DNA of 64,000 bases, from NCBI RefSeq assembly GCF_000143415.4, contig NW_003314306.1, forward strand, positions 1,375,342 to 1,439,341. The letters run 5' to 3'. Within the stretch, counting starts at the first letter, position 1, and each line of letters begins with the position of its first letter. The notes under the pieces are model-generated. The model was not told the origin of the DNA, searched no databases, and saw nothing but the letters and a program-made list of their open reading frames with translations. Below, piece by piece: positions 11,988 to 22,539 of this stretch. The DNA comes from Selaginella moellendorffii. Its lineage: Eukaryota > Streptophyta > Lycopodiopsida > Selaginellales > Selaginellaceae. Made by a program: the position numbers and the translations under genes.

Positions 11988-12009
11988 TTGGTTGACATGT
12001 GCATGACAT

Positions 12010-12840
12010 GTGGGAGCCTAAGCTAATTCTCGAGCAGTCTTTGAGAAGATCTTACATCCGGACATAGTGCTGTGGAACGCACTGATGCTGGATTACGTCC
12101 AAAACAGAGAGAGCGAGGAGGCTCTATGCCTGTGTTTTCACTTGCAAGGACCAGACCCAAGAAGCTTCGTCACTGCTTTCATGGTCTGCACAAGCTCACA
12201 AGCGACCAGTGCCGCAATGAAAGTCCAAGAGTTTGGCTGACATCCGCTGGACAGCATTATTTCAACGAGCTCTAGAGCGATCACTGCGTCACTGTTCTCT
12301 GCGTATCCCAGGATAAGTGCCGCCCAGAGTACACCTCATTCTATTGAAAACCAGCTCAGACTTGCACACTCGGCATACATCCCTACCAGATTGGGAGTGA
12401 ACAGCCATCCCTTGCTCAAGCTGTCTTAGCTTCACAAACTCTTCTCTCACTTCCTGGCCTTCTTCCTTCTCTGCCAATGCTAGAAGCTGGCAAAGAGCTC
12501 CATGCAAAGATTTGCAGGCATGGACTGGAAGGCAGGACTTACATAGCGAGCTCTCTGTGGGTCTTTACAGCAAGTGCGCTTGCCTTGACAATCCTGCGAG
12601 TCACTGGCAAGGAGGAAGCTCGTGGTGACTTGGAGCTCGCTCATGGCGAAAGACACGGGGAGTTGTTTGAAAGGATGCTCGACGAAGGCCTGCCAGGTGA
12701 TCGTAGCGGAGCCTCATGCTAATCCAGCTCTTGATGTTTTTGTAGTGAGCCTTCACTTCCATACCGGGGTAACCCAAGACGTCTTTTCCCACGTTGAGTG
12801 TTCTCAAGGTTTAGGCCAGTGAGAGAGCAGAAACGATCTA
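12010..12840. pseudogene. PPR-protein-derived pseudogene mosaic (copy A)
   Basis: From 12,037 the plus strand reads VFEKILHPDIVLWNALMLDY and then VQNRESEEAL, a recognisable pentatricopeptide repeat, and stops at about 12,240. Farther on, AGKELHAKICRHGLEGRTY (near 12,485) and VVTWSSLMAK (near 12,620) are also PPR-like but in different frames. Between them the minus strand also reads PPR-like: in copy B the matching frame (22,664-22,849) contains LILGYAENGDAVIALEL and SGCQPNSQTFIAALVACE. Pieces in both orientations and several frames imply rearranged PPR gene debris with no coding capacity. PPR proteins normally bind organellar RNA; nothing suggests this copy does. Confidence 0.6.
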
Positions 12841-12913
12841 GTGCATTCAGCAGGCGTTGTAGCTGTGCATTATCAGGACCAGGAATCCCGAGTTGGCTGC
12901 TTGTAAGAGGCAC
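12719..12913 (-). pseudogene. Possible LINE reverse-transcriptase fragment (copy A)
   Basis: A 64-codon minus-strand frame contains LLNALDRFCSLTGLNLENT. This resembles the stretch of plant LINE reverse transcriptases in which a helix ending in F-C-x-x-T-G-L-x-L-N follows the YADD region. The YADD box itself is not present in the frame, so the call is weak. The same frame occurs in copy B at 23,245-23,439. Confidence 0.3.
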
Positions 12914-13654
12914 TGTGGCCGAGACATTATTCCCAGTTGAGCGTAGCCAATTGTGAAACTCACTCTCTTGGATTCAGTAGCGTGGCCGCTGTGCAGGTTG
13001 ATCGTCTCCCTGTGGCTCCAACTGTGTAGCCAATGGGGTGGCAATTGGAGCTTCCAAGCTCTCTAAGAAAGGTCCAAGATGGACATTTGTGATCTACATT
13101 ACATATTCTTGTTGCAGGTGGTTATGTAGTTTCTTCAAGAGCAAAACCTGGAGGAGAGAGTGAAAGTCAGTAGGATGAAGATCTTGAGAGGTCTGATTGA
13201 CCGAGGACTCTCTCCTGGAAGACGATGCCGAGGTCCACATCGTGGCAAGAAAACCTGCCACAGTATGTAGTTGGCACGTGATTGGATCTCTGGCTGGCAG
13301 CCCACCCCAGACTCGAATCTCGATCACAGCCCTCTTTGTACAATGGTAGTCATTAACGCTCTGTAGAGAGAGCTTGCTATGGATGATGAACAAATAAAAA
13401 GAGAGCCCTCAGACTAAGGCCATGCTTTTTCCACATACAACCGAGCGCTCTCTTTCTCGACAAATCCATTCGCAGCAAAGAGACGAGACCCACAAAGGAA
13501 ACGACCCAACACTCGTTCTCGAGCTGGAAATCCTCAGGGAGATCAATGCCAAGCTGGATCAAGGATTCTCTCCCGGGACTGCATCATGCTGGATCAATCG
13601 ATTGCCGGGAACAATCCGAGAAACTGCCACTGTCCACAATATGGCGAAGGACTG

Positions 13655-13741
13655 AAGAGAGGGACCATTGCCGCTCTCAGAGAAGTGGCTGCTTACCTTT
13701 TGGATCACCCCGGAGCTCTGGCCGGGAAGAACGAACGGTAG
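13655..13741 (+). pseudogene. Short fragment resembling plant PI4-kinase gamma (copy A)
   Basis: One plus-strand frame reads GTIAALREVAAYLLDHPGAL and then AGKNER before a stop. The REVAAYLLDH core resembles the conserved segment after the nucleotide loop in plant phosphatidylinositol 4-kinase gamma (UbDK-gamma) proteins. Only this short stretch is recognisable, with the surrounding frames broken. The same piece occurs in copy B near 24,200-24,280. Treat as a possible gene fragment captured in the block. Confidence 0.3.
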
Positions 13742-14289
13742 ACGAGGTCGTTATATCCGACTCGCCAACACTGACAAGAGTCGTCGCCGGACAGCGTGGG
13801 ATTCACGTCTCTCTTCTTGCTGAGTACCTTTGGCTTTGTAGAAGTGAGACGTATTTAGATTTCCTTCAAAGATTGCAGCTTGGATCGACTGGATCACGGC
13901 TGCTTCCAGTGGCTCGACTCCCGGCCAGAAGAATTGCAACAGCTCTTGCTCCGAGCTGGCTGTGTGAGGTATTTATGGGCTAAGGGATCATAAGAGTCGC
14001 CAGGGTCAATGGCCGGTTGTTCCCAGAGCGTTTGTCCCTCGCGGTCAAAGCCCGGTAATCCATGTCAGTCGCCATCAGACATCTGAACTGTTCCCGCTCC
14101 AAGGTCCTTGTTCTAATGCGGTTTCTTCAACGCCGAGAAGAAAGGCGCGTTCCAAATGCAACGTCTTCGGGGAAGACACCCGAAACCTCACAGTGCTTTG
14201 TTCTGCCATTTCGAAGAGAGATCTTGGCTCCCTTCGCTCACCGCCATCTCCAAACAATCAAGCTCAGATCGTCGAAGTCCTTGCCATTT

Positions 14290-14650
14290 GCCATGCAACT
14301 CGCTGTTCTCGATAAGAGGAGAAACACTGGAAGAACCCCCAGATCTTCGCCCAAGAACGCCTGGCCTGCCTCGCCATGGCCAGGACGCCCAAATCGTCGC
14401 CATTCTGTGCCATCTCTCGCCAGATGCCGGGCCCAGGAGCCCGCGTCATAATGTCTTGCTTCGCCATGCTCTCCAGTCTCGCCGTCCTCGACATGCTGAG
14501 AAGGGGAGAAACACTGTGGAAGAACGCCCGCGTCATAAATCCTCGCCATGGAACACCCAAATCCTCCATGCATCTCGCCATTCTCGACAGGCTAGAAGAG
14601 AAGCGAGGAGAAACACTGTGAAGAACACCCGCGCAGCTCGCATTTCATTT
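14290..14650. repeat. Short direct repeats with GAGAAACACTG core (copy A)
   Basis: Three imperfect units of roughly 100 bp carry a CTCGCC...CTCGA lead, an AGGAGAAACACTG core and GAAGAACRCCCGC, where R is A or G. A related single unit begins copy C at about 32,140. Overlapping frames on both strands here are artefacts of GC-rich repeated sequence and are not listed as genes. Confidence 0.5.
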
Positions 14651-14776
14651 TAGAGCGCCTAAATCCTCGGGACAAAAACGTACCTGAGAGGCCAACGCCC
14701 CACAATATTCTGATGCTGATGCTTTTTTTTTTGTTCAATCATCCGTACGGAAAACATGGAAATTTCGCTGACTAAT

Positions 14777-14848
14777 GGGCATTTGGTCTAGTGGTATGAT
14801 TCTCGCTTAGGGTGCGAGAGGTCCCGAGTTCAATTCTCGGAATGCCCC
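14777..14848 (+). tRNA. tRNA-Pro (anticodon AGG)
   Basis: A 72-nt cloverleaf. Acceptor GGGCATT pairs with AATGCCC and is followed by discriminator C. The anticodon stem CTCGC pairs with GCGAG around the loop TTAGGGT, giving anticodon AGG with the invariant U33 present. The T arm is CCGAG/CTCGG around TTCAATT. The A box and the B box GGTTC-type region (here AGTTCAATTC) are intact. No CCA is encoded, as usual for eukaryotes. A clear T-run terminator is not seen just downstream, so expression is uncertain, but the fold is canonical. It lies about 870 bp upstream of the carbonic anhydrase start and is duplicated with it. Confidence 0.92.
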
Positions 14849-15509
14849 ATTCCTTACGAGAATTGGTAGATCGAGCAGCGCAGTTCTAGGAGGCTGCAAG
14901 CATATGTTCAAGGAAAATGCCAAACTGTTTATGTTTGTCACGTGACATCATCATCCAGAATAAAATTCCTCGTGACACATAAAGTTTTAGAATGGAACGT
15001 TCTCTCTATAGCCAGATGCCGCGTTTGATTTCTCCAAACCGGCACATCTTTTCTGAAGCAGAGAAGCTACTGCCTACACAAAAACACTAATAGGCAGCGA
15101 ATTTGCCTCTCTCAGGGATGTCATGTATTCCAACAAAATACGAAATTCCAAAGGAAGAATATGGTTTCTCCCTATTTGGCGGCACAGTCCAGAAGGCCGC
15201 AACAAGAGAAAAAATAAAGCACATTCATACGCTCTCGTGCACGACCAAAGTCAACAGTCACTGTTGACTGAGCAGGCCCTTCCACTTTCTCCAGGACGTG
15301 GAAACGAGTGAGCGATTGCATTTACACGGGCTTGGGGACGTTCCTGTATGTTGCAATCGAGGCCTTTTCTTGGGCACGAAAGAAACTTGGCCGACGGAAC
15401 ATGGAGCGTTCGTGATGGTAGGGCCAGATTCCTATTGGCATTTCCTAGATCTAGTCCAGAACAGCGGCACTTTATTCGAGACTTTGTATCCATCTGCTGA
15501 GTAGCTTCC

Positions 15510-15532
15510 CACGTCGCCTTTATATTTTTAAG
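15510..15532 (+). promoter_or_regulatory. Probable TATA box and ACGT element of carbonic anhydrase
   Basis: TTTATATTTTTAA lies about 115-130 bp upstream of the ATG at 15,647, preceded at once by CACGTC, an ACGT-core element. Both are conserved in copy B at about 26,010-26,045. Position and spacing suit a plant core promoter; function is inferred. Confidence 0.4.
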
Positions 15533-15646
15533 GACCGTTCTGGGGACCCAGGGAAGCAAATCACTCGAGGAGGAAGCAGCTACTCTATATTTTTTTTCTT
15601 TCTTGCGTCTCAAACGAAACCGGGTGTAGATTTGAGACGAGGAGAG

Positions 15647-16731
15647 ATGGAGAGAACCAATCTCATACTATTGCTGTTCGTTTTTGCACAAGCCATGATC
15701 ATCGCACAAGCAGGTATAGCGAAATCAATCGATTGTTTTCAAGCAAAATCAATCGATCATATATTGTTTTCTTTTCTTCTAGCCGAGGAGTATGACTACT
15801 CGAATGGGACTCGAGGCCAGGCAAACTGGGGAAACTTGAGACAGGAATGGAGGGCTTGCAGCAGCGGCAGAATGCAATCTCCGGTGGACATTCAATCCGA
15901 GGAGCTCCAACCAGTGTGCTCTTTGAAGCTGCTCCAGACGAGATACAAACCAACGAATGCCACTCTCACCAATCTCGACCACGACATAGCAGTATGTTAT
16001 CTCCTGAGTCCATCTCATCTCCGAAAGATCTCCATCTAATCATGGCTCGGGCCCCTCGTTTTTCTTTTCTCTGTTTGCGCAATAGCTCGAGTTTGGCGAT
16101 TCTTCATCGGGATCGCTCATCATCGATGGCACCTTGTACAGGGTGAGCGAGTATCACATCCATGCTCCCAGCGAGCACACTGTGAATGGGAAGCATCTCG
16201 CAGTCGAGGGGCATCTCGTCCACAGGAGTGAAGACAACAGGCTTGCAGTCGTCGCCGTCATGTACACGATTGGATCCGAGGACGACCCTTTTATCGATCA
16301 GGTAAACAGAGATCTGGGTTTTCTTTGTGATTTCTGAGAGTTTTTTTCAAGGTTGAGCATTTTCTACCTGAGCTGAGTGGCGAGCAAGATGTTCAAGTGG
16401 TGGATCCCTCGCTGCTCAATGTTGGAGGCAAGCGATTCTTCAGATATGTTGGATCACTGACATCACCGCCCTGCACCGAGCAAGTGACATGGAGCGTGTT
16501 GAGAAGAGTAAACAAATTATTTCCTTAATCTTTTGTTTCTTTTCCGCTGACCATGGTTCTGATGTTGCAGCCACGAACGATCTCCAAAATCCAGTACCGG
16601 CTTTTGATGAATGCCCTCAATGTAAGAATTAATTCATGCGCTATAAACAGCTTCTAACATTCTGTGTACAGGGTGATAACAACAGATCGATACAAGGCTT
16701 GTTTGGAAGAAGAATAAACTATTATAAATAG
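15647..16731 (+). CDS. Alpha-carbonic anhydrase, six exons, intact (copy A)
   Basis: Exons 15,647-15,713, 15,783-15,991, 16,086-16,301, 16,352-16,507, 16,571-16,621 and 16,672-16,731 join to a 252-residue protein; all introns are GT-AG. It catalyses reversible hydration of CO2. A signal peptide (MERTNLILLLFVFAQAM...) predicts entry to the secretory pathway. The mature part shows WGNLRQEW, the zinc ligands in YHIHAPSEHT and EGHLVH (three His), the SEHTVNG segment, and GSLTSPPCTEQVTWSVL with the gatekeeper Thr kept. Length suits plant alpha-CAs with a short C-terminus. It is the only intact copy of three. A TATA-like element and tRNA-Pro lie upstream; a subtilase exon-1 fragment follows 55 bp downstream. 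Confidence 0.9.
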
Positions 16732-16786
16732 AAGATACGCTTTTGTCCTATTAAGGCACGCGGTTTTTTAATCTAGAAACAGCACA

Positions 16787-16893
16787 ATGTGGAAGTCTAT
16801 ATTTCTCTTGCTTCTGGCGCTTCTCCTAGTAGATGCAGACCAGCTCAAATTACATCCAGATTACCATCTCAAAGTGTTCCAGATTCCAGAGGA
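16787..16893 (+). pseudogene. Subtilase exon-1 fragment, truncated (copy A)
   Basis: Begins with MWKSIFLLLLALLLVDA and continues KLHPDYHLKVFQIPE, a signal peptide and start of an I9 propeptide like those in copies B and C. Homology stops at about 16,893, where the other copies continue into the LPGP...ALLTEKQAS part. Beyond it the frame runs into unrelated sequence similar to that near 39,140. Not a functional gene. Confidence 0.6.
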
Positions 16894-16949
16894 GCTGGCC
16901 ACGAATATGTCTGCTCCTCACAGCTCGGAGCTTGACAAGCTTTCCTCAA

Positions 16950-17300
16950 GCGCTTTGATCGCTGCCAGATAAGTCACTCAATTCAGAGCAAGGCCCTCGA
17001 CGTCCGACCACTTCACAGTCTCCACTCTCCGCATAATGGTGGCGTTGCTATGCTTAAGTTGCACTTCAATGCAACAGGGTGTAGTGCATTCCGTGGCATC
17101 ATTTTGTTGTTGATCTCCGCCTAGATAGATAGTGCCCCGCGGCTTCAAATCTCCAGGTCAGAGAAACATTCGGGGAAATAGACAGGCTGTTTGCGATTGA
17201 GGACAAAAAAGAGTGATCTTGATTCACATATGAAAACATTACAACGAGTGGTGAGTTGACAGAGAAGAAAGTCTCTCGGCTCGATCGAATGGCATCGTCC
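16950..17300. repeat. Dispersed low-copy repeat, also at 28,040-28,320 and 39,140-39,610
   Basis: The left part (GATCGCTGCCAGATAAGTC, then GAGCAAGG...CTCGACGTCC) recurs near 39,170-39,260. The right part (TATGCTTAAGTT...GTAGTGCATTCCGTGGCA, then GGCTTCAAATCTCCAGG and ACATATGAAAACATTACAAC) recurs almost identically at 28,047-28,300. A diverged version of the CTAGATAG...GGCTCCAGG part is at about 39,500-39,550. Minus-strand frames through it are open for about 100 codons, but I recognise no domain. Confidence 0.6.
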
Positions 17301-19240
17301 ATCAATCTGCGCCCTGGCCTCCGTCATCATCCCATCGATCAGGCAGTGGAAGTACAGCCTTGCCGCCAAATTCCATGATCTTGAAGATCTCCGCAAACGT
17401 GAATGTGCACTGTCTCCAGGAGAGAGGAGATCCAGTGTTGGGTCTTGTGAAGGCAAGTTAAAGAGTGATTGTTAGTTGCTTTGCGACTGGTGATTACTTG
17501 TAGACTTTGTCAAGGACCGTTGACACTTGCTTTACTCGATGATGATTTAGCAATGATGGGCTTACTTTACCAGATGGTGTTGCGGAGGATCGTGTCGTTA
17601 GACTTCCATGAGTTTTTCATGTTGGCATGTCGACTTTACCTCTGTCGATATCATTTAGTTACATTTAGTCTATAATGTTGGATTTCATGAAGTCGTGGAT
17701 GTGGTGAATCATTCCTTGATAATGTGTTATCTAAAACTGAGTATTGCTGAAGGATTGGTCTTGGATACTAATTAAGTATCTTCGACTTTGGCTAGCTTGG
17801 TTGCTAGAGATGGTGATTCACTTTTGCTTTCTTTTAGCTTTGTTCTGGAGTTGATAGCATTCAAGTGATGCTTTATCATTGACATTATTGATGTTAAGAT
17901 TCAAGTGAGATGAGATGTTACTCCTTAGGATTGACATTAAGTTTCATTAGTTTTGATAAAGATAGTGTTGATGATTTGGTTATGGCTTTGTGTTATTGGC
18001 ATTCATGCATTTGCTAGTTAGCAATTGCATTGACGTTCACATGAACTGAGTGGCAAGTTTGAGTTAGTTGTGTTCTAAACAAGATTGTTTAGTAAGGGTT
18101 AAGGTTTAAGCTTTTCCTTGAAAAGTGATTTAGTCGTGAACTATACTAACTTTATGAGAGGAAGAATTAGTGTTCCATATTAGACTATTTGAATCCTTAG
18201 TGGATTTGAGTTCGGGATATATCGATCATTGATGATTCTTCTTGTGCTTGTTATGAAGTGAGTTACGTCTTGCTGTAGATGGATTCATGGAGGATCGTTT
18301 CGTGATCATTTATTGGGCATAGCTCCATTGTGCTTAGCTTTTGGATTGATGCAGAAATGCTCTTCATTAACTTTGGCATTATGAAGTTTGGCTTATGGAT
18401 GTGTTGAGGAAGATATTGTAGGTTGCACCATGATTTCTTCTTTAGCATTGAAGTTAACTTTTATGAGACTCGTGATCATTATTAGACAAGACTTAGCTAT
18501 AAGCTTCTTCGAGCTTTTGGTTTCTTAAGTTTTGTGCTCATTGTTCCATTTGTTAGAAGTTGTTGGGGAAGGCATTTTGGTTCCTAGCTTCGATGTTGAA
18601 GTTAGTATTTACATCTAACATTCATTGGTGATGATTGACTATCATCTAGGATAATTGATTATCCTTCTTAGAGGTTTTTCTTGATTATCGTTGATCTAGA
18701 TTGATTTGTTATTCTTCGAGATGGTGGATTCCTTCTTAAATGATGATTCTACATATCTTTTTTTTATGGGATGATTGATGATTTTTCATGATAGTTAGTT
18801 GTTCTCTTTGATGGCTTTTGACTTTTGACAATACCACATGCTTTTTGTGGTTTGCTCTGGATTGGTCTTTTGGGTTTGAGACATCAGTAGGATGTTGCTG
18901 ACACTTGCTTAGGCAACTTGAGTTCCTTAGTATTGTTGACAAGATCTATTCAGATTGGCTGGTGCGATGGTTGGCATAACTAAGTGTTTGTTGGTCTTAC
19001 CACATTCATTATGTTCTATTGATTGTTGCTTGAGTTAGTTATGATAGATTTGGATGTTATTTCCTTTGGGTGATACATTCGCGAGTCTCTTGCTTGCTAG
19101 TCAATAATACTTTGTGTTCTTTGAGTTGTGTTTTGTGAGTTGTTTGGCAAGCTATCTGCCATTTTCGGTAGTTATATTTTATCATTGAGTGTCCTTGATG
19201 ATACACTAGCTATTGAATTTTATTAGATAGTGAATCCTAT
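17301..19240. other. No supportable gene; AT-rich
   Basis: AT-rich, with stops in all frames and no recognisable motif. Since a polypurine tract and LTR-like start follow at about 19,505, this may be the eroded coding region of a plus-strand LTR retrotransposon. I could not identify pol motifs. Confidence 0.3.
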
Positions 19241-19504
19241 GTGGGCAGGGGCATATCACACTATTGTAAGTTGGGTGACTCCCAGAGCAGCAAAGGTGGC
19301 TGACTCCGTTGGTCATTTCCTTGTCGACAACGGCTGGAAGGTGTTTGAGTGGGTAGCGCATCAGCGTTAGACAAAGAGGTTGCCCTCTAACTCATTTAAG
19401 TCGGTGCATTTCTCACATAGTGTGAGTACCGTGAACTTTTTCTGGAGTTGTTTCCTTGGCAATATTCTAAACTCAAGTATGTATCGATGAGGACGTCGAT
19501 CTTC

Positions 19505-20270
19505 TCTAGGAGGGGAGAGTGTCGCGAATGTGACTTCGGGTATTGAAAGTTATCTATCGACCAATCCTTACGGACACTCTTTCCTTACTGCCACGACAGC
19601 AAGAGGTCGGTATTGCTGGACCCTTTATCAGTCCCTCTTATGCTAGTGGAGTTAACTGGGCATTTTGAGTGTACTTAGACCAGACGAGCATAAAGATGGA
19701 ATTCCTACATGTTATTAGCTAAGCATACTTAGCCCGGTAAGGAGTTCCCGTCTCATTTTGTCTTGCACTAGCTAGTGACAAAAACCCTTGGGTATTGAGA
19801 TTGGTCCCTCAATATCGCTGGATGATAGCTTACCGTGTCTGCCAAACACCCTTGTTATTATGCCCTTTGTGTTAGTCTCATTTCAGTCCCAAATGCTATT
19901 TATGGAAAGTGTCTAGATTTGCTCATTTGGCAAATCTACGGAATGTAGAGATTGTCCTGAACACAATGGTGTTCGTCCCGTGTCCAAATTCGCAATCTAA
20001 TGCCATTCCATATTTAGTAAGTTTTGAGCTTATGCTAGAGATTAACTCCTGATACTAAGGGAGGTTTGGGGTGAAAGCCCAAAGCATGTGTTCCTTGGGG
20101 GGGGGGGGGGGGGGGGGCGGTTGTGGGGGGTTCCAAATGTATAGTAGGGATAGTGGGTAGGTTGGGCATGGCTGACAAACCTGAGGCATAGTCTAGCTCC
20201 CCCTTGCATGCCTGTCCTTGTTCTGCGTCCGGCTTGGGTCTAAGCCCAAGTTCCATTCCATGCTAGCTGG
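19505..20270 (+). mobile_element. Possible LTR (3' end of a decayed LTR retrotransposon)
   Basis: A purine run TAGGAGGGGAGAG at about 19,507-19,519 is followed immediately by TGTCGCGAATGTGAC, the arrangement expected of a polypurine tract next to an LTR beginning TG. The preceding frame contains GAGGACGTCGATC, consistent with the end of a pol frame. No matching second LTR was found in the window and the right end is not defined. The identification is tentative. Confidence 0.3.
20097..20117 (+). repeat. 21-bp poly-G tract
   Basis: An uninterrupted run of 21 G followed by CGG. Such long G runs are rare in plant DNA and may form G-quadruplex structure or reflect sequencing slippage. It breaks any reading frame across it. 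Confidence 0.9.
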
Positions 20271-20446
20271 TGGAGTACCCATATCCTCACGTTAGGCCAT
20301 TGGTATGCCAAAATAGTGCTAGACTCCGTTTGGCTACATTTTGAGTGCTGGTCTTGACATTAGGATGCTGGTTGCTCCAGGACTGTTCCAAGTCGCTCCA
20401 AGCTCTTGTCCCTTCGCTAACGGGACACTTCGATCACAGAAAATGA

Positions 20447-21264
20447 TGCAAGCTCTTTCACCCTGGCACTTTAGGCACGTCATGCACCATATTCCTAGGC
20501 TTCCCCAGCAATGACACAACTGCCTGGTTCAAGGACCATGGATTCGAGCTCCTCCACAAGGCCTTTTCAACACACCCTAACCAAAAGCTGGCAAGGAAGC
20601 TGGCTGCCTCCTTCAACCCCAAGAACAGCACCATAACCAACAGCAGCAATGAGATCACCCTCAGCCCAGCAAGAATCGCTTCCGTTTTCAAAATCTCCAA
20701 CAAGGGAATGCTCAAATTCTCAGGAGAAGTTCCACAGCAAATCATCAAGGCGAATCTAGAGATTACTGGTGAGCTCACACAGCATATGGATAGCCTCAAA
20801 GCCCTCTTCCTCTACTACGAACTTTGCCCAACGGATCGCACCATCAGCAAGCGCACAGCAGAGGTCTACGGAGCTCTACTCAATGGCGAACGTGTGAACG
20901 TGGCTCGTCATCTCCATGAGCTCCTTCTCAAGCTTCTCGACAGTGCATCCTTGCCACACTCAACAAGAAAACCATGCGGACAGTAATGTTCCCACTGCTG
21001 GTAGCTCTACACCAAGCTCTTCCCAACAAGCAACCATGGACAACCCAAACAAACTCTGAAGAACAAAGCGACAGCTCCAAGGATCAGTCAGGATCAGAAG
21101 GAGAAATTCCCAGCAAGAAACTGAAGCCAGCATCTCAACAATCAGGCTCAGCTCACTCCAGCAACACCAGCTCCAGCAGCAAACACTCCAATGATTCAAC
21201 TCTACTTCACTGCTGCCTCACACACAACACACCAGCGAATCCAGCTCGAAAGCTGCTGCTCTGA
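20447..21264 (+). pseudogene. Gag-like/plant-mobile-type ORF, 5'-truncated and frameshifted
   Basis: An open frame without an upstream ATG runs 20,447-20,986. It includes FLGFPSNDTTAWFKDHGFEL, ITLSPARIASVFKISNKGML and VNVARHLHELLLKLLDSA. The pattern (short conserved helix, then an 'ASVFKISNKG'-type strand) recalls proteins carried by plant retroelements and 'putative plant transposon protein' families, but I cannot name the domain surely. After a frameshift near 20,980 the polar tail continues at 20,990-21,264 (NSEEQSDSSKDQSGSEGEI). The tail recurs in inverted orientation in both duplicated blocks. Probably the most complete copy of the element's protein in this window. Confidence 0.45.
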
Positions 21265-22195
21265 GAGTACCTCATCATCAGCAACAATGAAGACAACTCA
21301 CACCAGCTTCCACACTCACCCCAGCACCCAGATCCACTCGAAGTAGCCCCAAAACCAACAACTTGTCACCAACAACTCAACATCTCCAAAGGAAAACACC
21401 AGCTGATCGCCCAGGACTCGGTTTCTCCACCATCTGAGAACATCATTCTCACCATCCCGGCCCCCTCGACACACTCCACAAAAAAGAACATCGATTACCT
21501 CTCCTCCAGCAAATGCCACCACCAGCATCAGCAAAAATTCCACCCCTTCAACAAAATTTCAAGCGGAAGATTTGGACCGTTCAACTGATTTCAGCGACAC
21601 ATCTGGGCCGTTCATCCAGCATCAATCCGAAACACTCATCTCCAACCACCTCAAAGAATCTGGACTGACCACACCACTTGCTTGAGGAGGCATGGTTGCA
21701 TGTTCTGTGAGTGATCGCCAAAGGTAGTTGATATTTTCCTTTGTGGAGCACGTCAAGGGGGTTGGGGCAGTGAGTTCTCAGCTGTTGGAGAAACCAAGTC
21801 TTGGGTGAGCAGCTAACGTTTTCCTTTGGAGATGTTGAGTTGTTGGTGAGAAGTTGTCGGTTTTGGGGCTGATTCAAGTGGATCCAGGTGCTGGGGTGAG
21901 TGTGGAAGCTGGTGTGAGTTGTCTTCATTGTCGCTGATGACGAGGTGCTCTCAGAGCAGCAGCTTTTGAGCTGGATTCGCTGGTGTGTTGTGTGTGAGGC
22001 AGCGGCGAAGTAGAGTTGAATCGTTGGAGTGTTTGTTGCTGGAGCTGGTGTTGCTGGAGTGAGCTGAGCCTGATTGTTGAGATGCTGGCTTCAGTTTCTT
22101 GCTGGGAGTTTCTCCTTCTGATCCTGACTGATCCTTGGAGCTTTCGTTTTGTTCTTCAGAGTTTGTTTGGGTTGTCCCAAAGGGTTTGGGATTTG
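21037..22195. repeat. Large imperfect inverted repeat (foldback)
   Basis: The left arm (about 21,037-21,500) and right arm (about 21,720-22,195) are imperfect reverse complements. Both carry the NSEEQ...HSNDS coding tail, facing each other, around a loop of about 220 bp. The loop and right arm belong to copy B; in copy A only the loop and one full arm remain (10,231-11,070). Confidence 0.75.
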
Positions 22196-22276
22196 GATCA
22201 GAAATGTCTGTGGTGAGCTCGCTGATGGACATGTACTCCAGATGCAGTGGGCTCTCAAGTTGAGAACAACCGACAC
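21951..22276 (-). pseudogene. Gag-like retroelement tail (copy B)
   Basis: The minus-strand frame 21,951-22,232 contains ISELTTDISDPNPKPFG and the SKDQSGSEGETPSKK / SAHSSNTSSSNKHSNDS tail. It is nearly identical to the copy A frame at 10,788-11,069, and similar to the plus-strand tail at 20,990-21,264 across the foldback. No start or upstream domain is present. Confidence 0.45.
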
Positions 22277-22539
22277 TGAGATATGATGCTATGAAACGCT
22301 GTGATATAGGGATATGTGGAGTCTGGGGATGATGAGTCGGCTCTAGAGCTGTTTAGCAGGATGGAGGCTAGCATAAAGGGACTTACATTGCCGTTTCAAT
22401 GACATGCTTGAGCTTGGGAGCCGAAGAGGAAGCAACAGGTACGATGGAAAGCTTATCTATATGGCTCGTCACCATCAGGCTTGCAAGTGTGGGTTTTGAG
22501 TCGGACAAATTTGTTGGTTGACATGTGCACGACATGTGG

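Larger units (their letters stand above)
10231..16893. repeat. Segmental duplication, copy A
   Basis: Collinear with copy B (21,436-27,855) over its whole length. Shared order: palindromic gag-like element, PPR debris, RT-like debris, a short GAGAAACACTG-type repeat cluster, tRNA-Pro, alpha-carbonic anhydrase, subtilase exon-1 fragment. Most shared sequence reads as near-identical by eye. A differs from B by a 629-bp TIR element (11,351-11,979), a single carbonic anhydrase exon 1, and an early break in the subtilase fragment at about 16,893. Beyond that point A continues into unrelated sequence. Confidence 0.85.

Noticed and set aside
14062-14653. Several overlapping frames on both strands in copy A, repeated in copy B
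   Set aside because: They cover a GC-rich repeat cluster; products differ between copies after small indels, with no conserved frame.
17145-17456. 103-codon minus-strand frame in the dispersed repeat as a gene
   Set aside because: The frame is not maintained in the copy at 28,014-28,457 beyond a shared core, and no domain is recognisable. Listed only as a repeat.
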